Origin: Myroides oncorhynchi
GTDB taxonomy: Bacteria > Bacteroidota > Bacteroidia > Flavobacteriales > Flavobacteriaceae
Direction of reading: 5' to 3'
DNA: 64,000 nt
Assembly (NCBI RefSeq): GCF_020905415.1
Contig: NZ_JAJJMP010000001.1
Coordinates: 2,243,501-2,307,500 of the forward strand
Under the pieces are notes generated by a model. It was given only the letters and a program-made list of their open reading frames with translations, was not told where the DNA came from and searched no databases. Positions within the stretch are counted from its first letter, which is position 1; every line of letters begins with the position of its first letter. This document shows, in pieces, positions 54,278-63,209 of the stretch. Position numbers and translations under genes: made by a program.

Positions 54278-54572
54278 TTTATTTAGATTTAGTAAAAATA
54301 AAAGTTCTCATAACTTGATTTTATGTTAAGTTTTACTATATATTTGTGGTTATATAAAATTAGTCTAAATAATAATTAATTGTTTTATTTTCATAGGATT
54401 GATTATTAGTTAGTTGTTAGTAATTAAACTTATCATGGTATATATAAATAGCTGTTAAAATTTTTAGCTAACAAGTAATATGATGCTTGCTCTTAAAGTG
54501 CTAATAAATTATTCAATCAATAGAAATCAATAAAGCTATAACCTGAAGCTTTTTTGGGAAATGTAATCTTAA

Positions 54573-56933
54573 ATGAAAAAATATATACTACTTACGTGCT
54601 TTCTTTTGCTAAATATTTGGAGTTATGCTCAGCAAAAGACATACTCTTTAAAAGGAAAGGTTCTAGATGAAAACAACGTAGCTATCGGATATGCCACAAT
54701 TATAGGTGTAAATTCAAATCAATCTACACAAACGGATCAGCAAGGAAGTTTTGAATTAAGTCTTTCAAAAGAAAAAGAAATTGTCGAGATAAGTTTTGTT
54801 GGTTATAAAACTTTTAAAACTAATATAGATTTCGATGGTGTGACTACAAAAACACTATCTATAAAACTTAAGGAAGAAAAAGAACAATTAGGAGAAATTA
54901 ATATAAAAGCGAAGAGTGCTACTGAAAAAGTAAAGCAAAGCGCCTATACAGTCAACGCTATAGAAGTAAAAGCCTTAGCAAATACAGTGTCTGATGTCAA
55001 TCAAATATTAAATAGAAGTGCTGGTGTACGCGTGCGTGAAGAAGGAGGACTTGGTTCGAACTTTAACTTTGCTCTAAATGGATTTAGTGGTAATCAGATC
55101 AAATTTTACTTAGATGGTGTTCCTTTAGAAGGTGTAGGATCTTCTTTTCAGCTAAACAATATTCCTGTAAATATGATAGAACGCATTGAGATTTATAAAG
55201 GTGTAGTTCCTATTAATTTAGGAGGAGATGCTTTAGGAGGAGCTCTAAATATTATCACTAAGAATACGAAGAGTAAATATTTAGATGCAACAGTTTCTTA
55301 CGGTTCTTTTAATACAGTACGTTCGTCTATAAATATGGGTATGACTACGGATAAGGGCTATAAATTTCAATTAAATGCTTATCAGAATTATTCAGATAAT
55401 GATTATAAAGTAAATGTTGATGTTCACAATTTTGAAACAGGAGTACTTACTCCAAAGAGAGTTAGTCGTTTCCACGATCGCTATCACAATGAAGGTATAG
55501 TCCTAAAAGGAGGTATGGTGAATAAATGGTATGCTGATGAGTTACTTTTCGGCATTACGTTAGGAAAGAATTATAATCAGATCCAGACAGGTAATAGAAT
55601 GGAGGATGTGTATGGAGGACGTTTTACTAAAGGTAATTTAATATTACCAAGTTTTAGTTATATAAAGAAAGATTTCTTGGTTGATAATTTGAATGTGTCT
55701 GTAAATGCAAACTATAATCTGGGTAGTGAACAGGCAGTAGATACAATGAATAGATTATACAACTGGGATGGAGATTATATTATAAAAAATGCTTTAAAGA
55801 AAGAAGGAGGAGAGATAGAGAGAAGACAGTTTAAGTATAAGAATAACAATGGATCAGTAATCGCTAATGCTAATTATGCGCTAAGTGAACATCATTTGTT
55901 TGCTGTAAATTATAATTTGTCTTTATTCAACAGAAAAGGAGAGGACTTATTAGACTCTACATTAAAGAATAATAATCTTCCTAAGAAATCTAATAAAGCT
56001 ATCCTAGGGTTTAGTTACCAATATACTCATAATGAAAAATGGAATGCAATAGCATTTTTAAAGAAGTACTTCCAGTATAATTACTCGGAACGTTATTATA
56101 ATGAAACATATTTCACGCAAGACAATAGACAGAACTTTACGGGATATGGGGTGGCTACAGCTTATAATATACTGCCAGACTTACAAGTAAAGGGCTCATT
56201 TGAGCATAGTATACGTATGCCAGAAGCGTATGAGATGTTTGGAGATGAAGTAAACTTAGCTTCTAATTATAATCTAAAGCCAGAGTCTAGTAATAATTTT
56301 AATGTAGGGCTTCAATATGGATTTACTCTAAATGAAGTAAACCAGTTTAAGGTTGAGACTAATTTCTTATATCGAAAAGCTAATGATTATATTAAAGAGG
56401 AAGTTAACACAGGACAAGGTACTGCAGCTCAAAAAGTAAATAGAAATATCGGAGGAGTATTAGTAAAATCATTTGATGGTGAAATAAGATATAATTATAA
56501 AGACATCTTTTCTATTATGGCTAATGTTACTTATCAGGATATTTTAAATGATATTAAATATGAAAATAATTCTACAGAAGTAAGTGCATTATACAGAGAT
56601 AGGGTAGCAAATATCCCTTATTTATATGGAAATGGAATGGTGTCATTTAATTTTAAAGAAGTATTTGGATCTAAGAATAGCTTACGTCTTGACTATAATA
56701 TGATGTATGTACAGAAATACTATTTATATGCTCCGAGTGCTGGTATAGCAAAGTATAAGAGATATATCCCAGAGCAATTCTCACAAGATATCAGTCTACA
56801 TTATGCCATTCGTGATGGAAGATATAATGTAGCATTAGAAGTAAGAAACTTAACAAATAAAACACTGTATGACAACTTTAGCTTACAAAAACCAAGTCGT
56901 TCAGTTACTTTAAAATTAAGATATAATTTATAA
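54573..56933 (+). CDS. TonB-dependent outer-membrane receptor (XusA-like)
   Basis: The 786-residue receptor has a signal peptide (1-19, ending WSYAQ), a carboxypeptidase-like beta-sandwich (about 23-103), a plug domain (about 115-235, with the block LGGDALGGALNIITKN) and a 22-strand barrel to the C-terminal aromatic-basic end SVTLKLRYNL. The next gene is a DUF4374 lipoprotein, the pairing seen in the Bacteroides XusABC xenosiderophore system, so a ferric siderophore is the likely cargo. No SusD-type partner is present. Receptor specificity is inferred from context only. Confidence 0.9.
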   Translation: MKKYILLTCFLLLNIWSYAQQKTYSLKGKVLDENNVAIGYATIIGVNSNQSTQTDQQGSFELSLSKEKEIVEISFVGYKTFKTNIDFDGVTTKTLSIKLKEEKEQLGEINIKAKSATEKVKQSAYTVNAIEVKALANTVSDVNQILNRSAGVRVREEGGLGSNFNFALNGFSGNQIKFYLDGVPLEGVGSSFQLNNIPVNMIERIEIYKGVVPINLGGDALGGALNIITKNTKSKYLDATVSYGSFNTVRSSINMGMTTDKGYKFQLNAYQNYSDNDYKVNVDVHNFETGVLTPKRVSRFHDRYHNEGIVLKGGMVNKWYADELLFGITLGKNYNQIQTGNRMEDVYGGRFTKGNLILPSFSYIKKDFLVDNLNVSVNANYNLGSEQAVDTMNRLYNWDGDYIIKNALKKEGGEIERRQFKYKNNNGSVIANANYALSEHHLFAVNYNLSLFNRKGEDLLDSTLKNNNLPKKSNKAILGFSYQYTHNEKWNAIAFLKKYFQYNYSERYYNETYFTQDNRQNFTGYGVATAYNILPDLQVKGSFEHSIRMPEAYEMFGDEVNLASNYNLKPESSNNFNVGLQYGFTLNEVNQFKVETNFLYRKANDYIKEEVNTGQGTAAQKVNRNIGGVLVKSFDGEIRYNYKDIFSIMANVTYQDILNDIKYENNSTEVSALYRDRVANIPYLYGNGMVSFNFKEVFGSKNSLRLDYNMMYVQKYYLYAPSAGIAKYKRYIPEQFSQDISLHYAIRDGRYNVALEVRNLTNKTLYDNFSLQKPSRSVTLKLRYNL

Positions 56934-56956
56934 ATAAAAACCATAATTAATATAAA

Positions 56957-58174
56957 ATGAATATCATAAAAAAAACATTAGGTCTATTATCACTTGTATT
57001 AATAGCATCATGTAGTAGTGATGACAATTCATCACCAGAAAAACCAACAATACCTGAAGAAGGAGAAAAAGCTAGTTCTTACGTCTTTGTAATTAATTCT
57101 TTGACAGGACAAGAAGGAGGAACAAAATATATAGCAACAACAACATCCTTAACAGAAGGAATTATAAAAATAGATAAGAATAACGGTATCGAAACTGATT
57201 CTTATTCATTCTTTGTGCAAAACAATCAATTAATGGCTGCTGTATACGGATTTAGTGGACAAAGTCCATTGACGTTCTATAGTCTAAATGCTAATAATGA
57301 AATAGTAGAAGGAACTAAGTTAGCAACTGAAACGATTGGTAGTTACGGGAATATTGGAAAGACAGATGTAGTTAATGCTACATTAGGAGGGAACTTATTT
57401 GCTATAAATACAGAATTAAAACAAATGACTCATAAAGGGGCTGTTGATTTTGATAAATTAAAGTATAAAGATGAAGAAGCTGGGGGACGTAATTTAACTG
57501 GAGTATTTGCAGTAGGAACAGATAAATTATATATTCCTTATTCTGTGTCACCGAAAGAAGGAGATACAAAGTATAGAGATAATACATTTATTGCTGTAGT
57601 AGATTATCCTAGTCTTAAAATTAGTAAAACGATTATAGATGATAGAAGTGGGTTAATAGGAAGCTGGTTTGGAATGAATGGTATTCAACAGGTAGAGGAT
57701 GGATCTGTATATGCATGGTCTCCTGCTGAGAAGTCTAAAAACCCTTCTGCATTTATTAGAATTAAAAACCATGAGATAGATAAAGATTATTTCTTCGATG
57801 TACAAAAAGCAACAGGAGGACATAAATTATCTCGTGCCGAATATATTAGTGGTAATCTGTTTTTAGTAAGCTTCTTTGTAGATAAAAACATTGAAAGTAC
57901 TTGGTCTGGTGTGACTAAATTAGCTTTAGTAGATGTATCTAGTAAATCGATTAAATGGATAGAAACTATCGCTGAGCATGCACAAATGCCATATAAACAA
58001 AAGATATATGTAGAGAAAGATAAGAAAACAGTACACTACGTAGCACCAATTGAGAAAACAAACCGTTTTCAAGTGTATAATATAGATGTTACAACAGGTA
58101 TTGCTAAAAAAGGTATTACAATAGAAAATGCCAATGATGTAACAGCTATTTCTAAATTAGAATCTGTACAATAG
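56957..58174 (+). CDS. DUF4374 lipoprotein, XusB-like siderophore-binding protein
   Basis: The 405-residue protein has a lipoprotein signal (lipobox LIASC, Cys at about 19, followed by SSDDNSS, a flavobacterial surface-export type tail). The rest is a beta-propeller-like DUF4374 domain with blade-like segments such as YVFVINSLTGQEGGTKYIA, DKLYIPYSVSPKEGD and GNLFLVSFFVDK. XusB of Bacteroides thetaiotaomicron, a DUF4374 protein, captures ferric enterobactin at the cell surface. Gene order (receptor, 23-nt gap, lipoprotein) matches. The third Xus gene, a PepSY membrane protein, is not here. Confidence 0.85.
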   Translation: MNIIKKTLGLLSLVLIASCSSDDNSSPEKPTIPEEGEKASSYVFVINSLTGQEGGTKYIATTTSLTEGIIKIDKNNGIETDSYSFFVQNNQLMAAVYGFSGQSPLTFYSLNANNEIVEGTKLATETIGSYGNIGKTDVVNATLGGNLFAINTELKQMTHKGAVDFDKLKYKDEEAGGRNLTGVFAVGTDKLYIPYSVSPKEGDTKYRDNTFIAVVDYPSLKISKTIIDDRSGLIGSWFGMNGIQQVEDGSVYAWSPAEKSKNPSAFIRIKNHEIDKDYFFDVQKATGGHKLSRAEYISGNLFLVSFFVDKNIESTWSGVTKLALVDVSSKSIKWIETIAEHAQMPYKQKIYVEKDKKTVHYVAPIEKTNRFQVYNIDVTTGIAKKGITIENANDVTAISKLESVQ

Positions 58175-58254
58175 TTTTTGAATTTTCATAAATATACAAT
58201 TCATTAGTTAGCGTTATAAACTAGAATTACTCTAGCGTTGATACGTTTTTTTTA

Positions 58255-58291
58255 AGGCAGTAATCTCAGTGATGAGGTTGCTGCTTTTTTA
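58255..58291 (+). terminator. Terminator after the DUF4374 gene
   Basis: GCAGTAA (58257-58263) pairs with TTGCTGC (58278-58284) with one G-T pair, CTC pairs with GAG inside, and a T run follows. Confidence 0.8.
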
Positions 58292-58323
58292 TTATCTTGT
58301 AGATTAATTAGAGGGATATTATT

Positions 58324-59037
58324 ATGACAAATAAAGAATTAGTAAAAGATATTATAGATTTCTTAAAGACACCAAATCTGTTAGGGATAGAATTTTCGAA
58401 AAGCAAAAAAATAGGACTAGTATTGAAGTTGTGGATAATAACTTTGTTTACTATTGTACTACTAGGGCAAGTAATTAATAACTTAGTAGATGTACCTATA
58501 CCAGATTTGTTTGACATTAAATTAAAAGAATTAGGTGTACCATTATTTGTCTTGTTGGTAACGGTTATAGGTCCTTTTTTAGAAGAACTTACTTTTCGTT
58601 TAGGGTTGCGGTATAAGCCTTCATATTTATTGATATCCTTTGTGTTTATTGCTTTATATATCCTAGCAAGTATGAGTAAGATAAGTGAATCTTTGGTAGT
58701 TAGTTTAGCTATATTGTTTACTGTCATTTTTTTGATATTAGTCTATTTTGTTAGTCAGAAAGGAGAGAAGAGCCAGATGTTCTATGTGACTTATTATCCC
58801 TATATATTCTATGGGGTAGCTATTGTCTTTGGGTATGTACATATTGCTAATTTTGAAGATATTACCGCGAGGATTTTGTGGCTTTCACCGCTTATAGTAT
58901 TGCCACAGATTTTGTTAGGCTTGGGAATGGGGTATGTTAGAGTGCGTTTAGGTTTTTGGTATGGAGTATTGTTTCATATTTTGCATAATAGTGTGATAAC
59001 ATTTTTTTTATATTCACAAGGATACTTTAATATCTAA
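58324..59037 (+). CDS. CPBP-family intramembrane metalloprotease
   Basis: The 237-residue membrane protein has about seven hydrophobic segments and the ABI/CPBP motifs: EELTFRLGLR (about 81-90, motif 1 EExxxR), FGYVHIAN (motif 2 FxxxH) and HILHNS (motif 3 HxxxN/B). These residues form the metal site of Rce1-like proteases. Bacterial members are linked to bacteriocin self-immunity or protein processing; no bacteriocin gene is seen nearby. It stands alone. Confidence 0.88.
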   Translation: MTNKELVKDIIDFLKTPNLLGIEFSKSKKIGLVLKLWIITLFTIVLLGQVINNLVDVPIPDLFDIKLKELGVPLFVLLVTVIGPFLEELTFRLGLRYKPSYLLISFVFIALYILASMSKISESLVVSLAILFTVIFLILVYFVSQKGEKSQMFYVTYYPYIFYGVAIVFGYVHIANFEDITARILWLSPLIVLPQILLGLGMGYVRVRLGFWYGVLFHILHNSVITFFLYSQGYFNI

Positions 59038-59134
59038 TTATTTAACAGTGTAAGGTTATTGACTTTTGAATAAAAATTAAGGCAACTTAAATTGTAATAA
59101 TTATCTTTGATAAGATAATATAAATCGGTGAGTT

Positions 59135-59608
59135 ATGAATAGTATACATTGGCATACGAAAGCATTTGATGAGTTAACAGTGAATGAGTTATATGATATA
59201 ATGCGTCTGCGTACAGATGTGTTTGTAGTGGAACAGAATTGCCCATATCCTGAATTAGATGGCAAGGATAAGAAGTGTTTACACATCTTTGCAACTAAAC
59301 TAGATCAAATAGTAGCATGTGCACGTATAGTACCTCCGGGACTTAGTTATCCAGAGATTGCTATCGGAAGAGTTGCTGTACATGCTGATTATCGAAAAGA
59401 TGGTTATGGACGTGTATTAATGCAACATGCTATTGATAAAATAGCAGAAGAATTTGGCGAACAAGATATACAGATTGGTGCACAAGGTTATTTGAAGAAG
59501 TTCTATGGTTCTTTTGGTTTTGAACCGTCATCAGAAGAGTATGTGGAAGATGGCATTCCTCATGTAGATATGATCAGAAAAGCTAAGCATTATTGGACAA
59601 AATTATAA
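59135..59608 (+). CDS. elaA: GNAT N-acetyltransferase, ElaA type
   Basis: The 157-residue protein closely follows E. coli ElaA. RTDVFVVEQNCPYPELDGKD (about 28-47) is the hallmark segment, IGRVAVHADYRKDGYGRVLM (about 79-98) contains the acetyl-CoA-binding R/Q-x-x-G-x-G/A loop, and FYGSFGFEPSSEEYVEDGIPH is the C-terminal block. The acetyl acceptor is unknown. It is convergent with a MATE gene, and its stop codon is inside the shared hairpin. Confidence 0.92.
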   Translation: MNSIHWHTKAFDELTVNELYDIMRLRTDVFVVEQNCPYPELDGKDKKCLHIFATKLDQIVACARIVPPGLSYPEIAIGRVAVHADYRKDGYGRVLMQHAIDKIAEEFGEQDIQIGAQGYLKKFYGSFGFEPSSEEYVEDGIPHVDMIRKAKHYWTKL

Positions 59609-59652
59609 TAGCGAAGGGCAGTAGTAGTAAACTATTGCCCTTCGCTATTATA
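59604..59652. terminator. Long hairpin between elaA and the MATE gene
   Basis: A 17-bp perfect stem pairs 59604-59620 with 59636-59652 around a 15-nt loop. It covers the elaA stop codon. A short T run follows only on the minus strand, so it mainly serves the MATE gene. Confidence 0.8.
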
Positions 59653-59659
59653 AATGAGA

Positions 59660-61078
59660 TTACACTTTCTTTAGTTTCCACTTTCCTCGTTTAAATAGTA
59701 TAAACGCGAGTATTGCTATGAGAACTTCAGCTGAAGGGATAGCTATAAAAGCTCCTTTAGGACCTAATTCAAAATAATATGTCATTAGATAAGCAAAAGG
59801 TATTTGGAATAACCAGAAGCCTACAACGTTGATTATCGTTGGGGTAATCGTATCTCCAGCCCCATTAAAGGCGTTCATCAAGGTCATCCCTGCTCCATAA
59901 GCTACGAACCCTATGGCTCCGATATACATCGCCTGAATAGCAACAGCTTTAATAGCAGGATCCGTAGTAAAGAATGATGCTAGTATCTGTGCCATAGTAA
60001 AGAAGATAATCGTAACTATCGCCATATATAGAACATTGTATTTTAGGGTAACGATAACAGATTTATATGCTCTGTCAGGATTGTTATTTCCTAGGTTTTG
60101 CCCCACTAGAGTAGATGCAGCATTGCTTAGTCCCCAAGCAGGTAGTATAAAGAATACTAGTAAACGCAGACAAGTAAGGAATCCAGAAGACCCTATCTCA
60201 CCTCCGCTCTGTGCTACTATTCTCGCTAATATCACCCAACTACAAGTAGAGATCATATACTGTACCATCCCCGGTACGGCTATCTTAATGATATTCCACG
60301 TCATCTCCCACTGTATCTTAAAGTAGCGCAGTTTAAGTTGTATTAAAGAGTCTTTTTTAGAAAGATAATAAAGTTGGTAAACCACTCCCATACTTCTACC
60401 GATTGCTGTAGAATAAGCAGCTCCCTCTAATCCCATCTCTGGGAATATCCACCAACCTCTAACCATAATAGGGCATAGGATGATGTTTATAATATTACCA
60501 AAACCAAGACTCTTCATAGCAATAGCAGCATTACCTGCTCCTCTAAAGATTCCGTTGATTAAGAATAATAACATAATACTTATACAGCTAACTAATAAGA
60601 TTCTTGTGTATCCGTATCCATATTCTGCTGATTCTTCAGAGGCTCCCATCCATAGTAACCAATCTTTTGCAAATATAAAGCCTAAGATACTTAATATAAT
60701 GGTGATGATAATGGATAGTGTGATAGCTTGGGCAGCATTCTGTGCGGCTTTTACTTTATCTTTTTCTCCGATACGCCTAGCTACAATAGCCGTAGCTGCC
60801 ATACTAATCCCAATACAAATAGCATAGATAATAGAGAGTAGAGACTCTGTCAGACCGACACTCTGTATGGCATATGCACTCTCTTTAAGATGACCTACGA
60901 AGTATAAATCCACTAATGCAAATACAGATTCCATCAGCATCTCAAACATCATAGGAATAGCAAGTAAAAATACAGCTTTATTAATAGACATATTCGTCAG
61001 ATCAAAGTTCTCGCTAGAGAACGATTGTTTAATTAGAGCAAGTATAGGAGTCTTTTGTGCTTGAGTTGTTGTCGACAT
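59660..61078 (-). CDS. MATE-family efflux transporter, second copy
   Basis: The 472-residue membrane protein has about twelve helices. Typical blocks are AIPMMFEMLMESVFALVDLY in helix 1 with the conserved Asp before LYFVG, RRIGEKDKVKAAQNAAQAI, and in the second half LVGQNLGNNNPDRAYK. The N-terminal 30 residues (TTTQAQKTPILALIKQSF) are an extra cytoplasmic extension. It is only distantly similar to the MATE protein at 28750, so not a recent duplicate. Substrate unknown. Confidence 0.92.
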   Translation of the reverse strand: MSTTTQAQKTPILALIKQSFSSENFDLTNMSINKAVFLLAIPMMFEMLMESVFALVDLYFVGHLKESAYAIQSVGLTESLLSIIYAICIGISMAATAIVARRIGEKDKVKAAQNAAQAITLSIIITIILSILGFIFAKDWLLWMGASEESAEYGYGYTRILLVSCISIMLLFLINGIFRGAGNAAIAMKSLGFGNIINIILCPIMVRGWWIFPEMGLEGAAYSTAIGRSMGVVYQLYYLSKKDSLIQLKLRYFKIQWEMTWNIIKIAVPGMVQYMISTCSWVILARIVAQSGGEIGSSGFLTCLRLLVFFILPAWGLSNAASTLVGQNLGNNNPDRAYKSVIVTLKYNVLYMAIVTIIFFTMAQILASFFTTDPAIKAVAIQAMYIGAIGFVAYGAGMTLMNAFNGAGDTITPTIINVVGFWLFQIPFAYLMTYYFELGPKGAFIAIPSAEVLIAILAFILFKRGKWKLKKV

Positions 61079-61473
61079 GGTAATGAATAGTCTATAGTAA
61101 TTTGAGGATTCAAAGATAGTTGATTAGACAGTTCACAAGTGCATCCTCTCTAGATTTTATGTCAATGGTATTTATGAGGTAAATATTTTTAATTCATTTT
61201 TACTATAAATAACTGTTTATTAGAAGTATAGATTTTAGTGTGCAAAAAAAAGATAGATTAACTATTTATTTAGTTGTAAAACTAAATAAATAGTTGTTAG
61301 TTTGGGGTATAGAGTATTATTTAGTATAATTCTGTATTTGGTTATTTATGATTGAATATGTTTATTAAATTGTACTTATTAGTAGTATATTGTTTGTTGT
61401 GAGTGTTATGTGTGTTGCGTTAAATGTTAATATGTGTGTTCGTCCAATTAGGAACCTTAAAAAAATATAAATT
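61079..61473. other. Upstream region of the GLPGLI cluster with a 16-bp hairpin
   Basis: No gene is present in about 395 bp. AACTATTTATTTAGTT (61260-61275) pairs perfectly with 61280-61295 around GTAA, an all-AT-rich hairpin without a T run. The 100 bp before the first GLPGLI gene are rich in TGTGT and TTGT. Promoter elements could not be set with confidence. Confidence 0.5.
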
Positions 61474-62322
61474 ATGATTAGAGTATTGTGTGTATCGGCA
61501 GCTTTATTGTGTTCTGCGATTATAGCTAATGCCCAAGAGAAAGTAGATGTAATGAGATATGAATATCAAATGACCTTGCCTGAAAAAAAGGAATCAGGAG
61601 ATGAGGAAGCTTCTAAAGGAGGAACAGAGATTATTTATTTAGATGTATTGAATAGTGAATCTAGATGTGGAAGTGAGGGGAATATAAAAAGAGAAGAAAC
61701 ATTAATAGAATTTACTACAGGTGCCAAAAAAGATGCAGATCATACTGCTAGGTTTCAGGCATTAGGACAATATAGAAGTCAAATACAATGGTTGACGTAT
61801 AAGAATGGTTCGGAATTAAATACTTATGGGAATTCTGGGATAGAGGCTTATAATGTAGGGGAATCTACTAATCTTATTAAATGGGATATTTCTCCTGAAA
61901 TAGAGGAATACAATGGTATGAAGGTACAGAAAGCAGTAGGAGAGTTAAGTGGACGTACCTGGACAGTGTGGTTTACACAAGACATACCATTAATAGATGG
62001 ACCTTATAAGTTTAAAAACTTGCCTGGATTTGTGGTTAAAGCTGAAGATAGTACGGGAGATTATAAGTTTGAGTTTTTAAAAAGTGAAAAAACATCTACT
62101 TCGTATTGGATGTCTGATAGACATAAAAAAGCAATGAAAGTAGATAAAAAGCAATGGGATAAGATTAGAAATATGAATGCAAATAAAAGCTTCTCTCAAA
62201 TTATGAATGAAAGTGGAGGAAAGGCAATCTTTAAAGTAGTAGATGATAAGGGTAAAGATATTACAGATGAAATGACGAAAAAGAAGATGGGAAAAGGAGA
62301 TAAACCAATAGAGTTCTATTAG
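61474..62322 (+). CDS. GLPGLI family secreted protein, first of three
   Basis: The 282-residue protein has a signal peptide (about 1-20, ending IANAQ) and the GLPGLI fold. The core EEYNGMKVQKAVGELSGRTW (from about residue 147) leads into the family signature YKFKNLPGFVVKAED (about 180-194), where the name-giving GLPGLI reads NLPGFV. The C-terminus is lysine-rich, ending GDKPIEFY. GLPGLI proteins are abundant in flavobacteria; the biochemical role is unknown. Two paralogues follow in tandem. Confidence 0.92.
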   Translation: MIRVLCVSAALLCSAIIANAQEKVDVMRYEYQMTLPEKKESGDEEASKGGTEIIYLDVLNSESRCGSEGNIKREETLIEFTTGAKKDADHTARFQALGQYRSQIQWLTYKNGSELNTYGNSGIEAYNVGESTNLIKWDISPEIEEYNGMKVQKAVGELSGRTWTVWFTQDIPLIDGPYKFKNLPGFVVKAEDSTGDYKFEFLKSEKTSTSYWMSDRHKKAMKVDKKQWDKIRNMNANKSFSQIMNESGGKAIFKVVDDKGKDITDEMTKKKMGKGDKPIEFY

Positions 62323-62364
62323 TGTAATATTTAAGAGATGATTTTTTAATAAAAAAGATTAGGT

Positions 62365-63192
62365 ATGTATAAAGTGTTTGTAAATATAGTAACTCTTCTA
62401 GGATTCATAATAAGTGTATCTGCCCAAGAGAAAATAGAGGTAATGCGTTATGAGTTTGAGATGACAATGCCATCTGTTAATAAAGAAGCTGATAATAAAG
62501 AAGTTTCGCTTAAGACAGAAACTGTTTATCTAGATATTCTTGGTAGTGAATCTAGATGTACTAGTGAAGGAAACATTCGCAAAGAAGAAGAACTTTTAAT
62601 ATTCTCTAAGGAACCTAAAGATAGGTCTTTAGCTATGGATCGTTTGCAGGTATTAAATAAGTATAGAAGTAGTGTTAAGTGGACAGTTTATAAAAGTAAA
62701 ACAGAGTTAAACACCTATGATAGTTCTGGTTTTGATATTTATAAAGTAGGAGAATCCACTAATCTTATTAAATGGGATATTTCCTCTGAAGTAGAGGAAT
62801 ATAATGATATGAAGGTACAGAAAGCAGTAGGAGAGTTAAGTGGACGTATCTGGACAGTGTGGTTTACCCAAGATATCCCTTTGATAGACGGCCCCTATAA
62901 GTTTAAGAACCTGCCAGGGTTTGTGGTAAAGGCTGAGGATGGTACAGGAGATTATAAATTAGAGTTTCTTAAAAGTGAAAAAGTAACTACATCTTATTGG
63001 TTAACAGAAAGAAATGCTAAGGCAATGGCTGTTGATAAAAAGCAATGGAATAAAATAAGAAATACTAATGCAAATAAGAATGCTAATCAGATATTAGGAG
63101 AAAGAGGTATTACTCTAAAATCAAAAGAGGACACTAGTGAGAGATTGACTAAGAAGTTAGGTAAAGAGGATAAACCTATTGAGTTCTATTAG
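62365..63192 (+). CDS. GLPGLI family secreted protein, second of three
   Basis: The 275-residue paralogue of the preceding gene has a signal peptide ending VSAQ. The stretch from WDISSEVEEYND through VKAEDGTGDYKLEFLKSEK is nearly identical to the first copy (about 68 residues with few changes). The N-terminal half after the signal and the C-terminal tail have diverged, but both proteins end in DKPIEFY. It starts 42 nt after the first gene, which suggests one transcript. Confidence 0.92.
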   Translation: MYKVFVNIVTLLGFIISVSAQEKIEVMRYEFEMTMPSVNKEADNKEVSLKTETVYLDILGSESRCTSEGNIRKEEELLIFSKEPKDRSLAMDRLQVLNKYRSSVKWTVYKSKTELNTYDSSGFDIYKVGESTNLIKWDISSEVEEYNDMKVQKAVGELSGRIWTVWFTQDIPLIDGPYKFKNLPGFVVKAEDGTGDYKLEFLKSEKVTTSYWLTERNAKAMAVDKKQWNKIRNTNANKNANQILGERGITLKSKEDTSERLTKKLGKEDKPIEFY

Positions 63193-63209
63193 TCTAAAGT
63201 GATTAAATT

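Noticed and set aside
54278..54572. Fur box or riboswitch upstream of the TonB receptor
   Set aside because: The region is AT-rich, but no convincing palindromic Fur-type site or conserved RNA structure could be found by eye.
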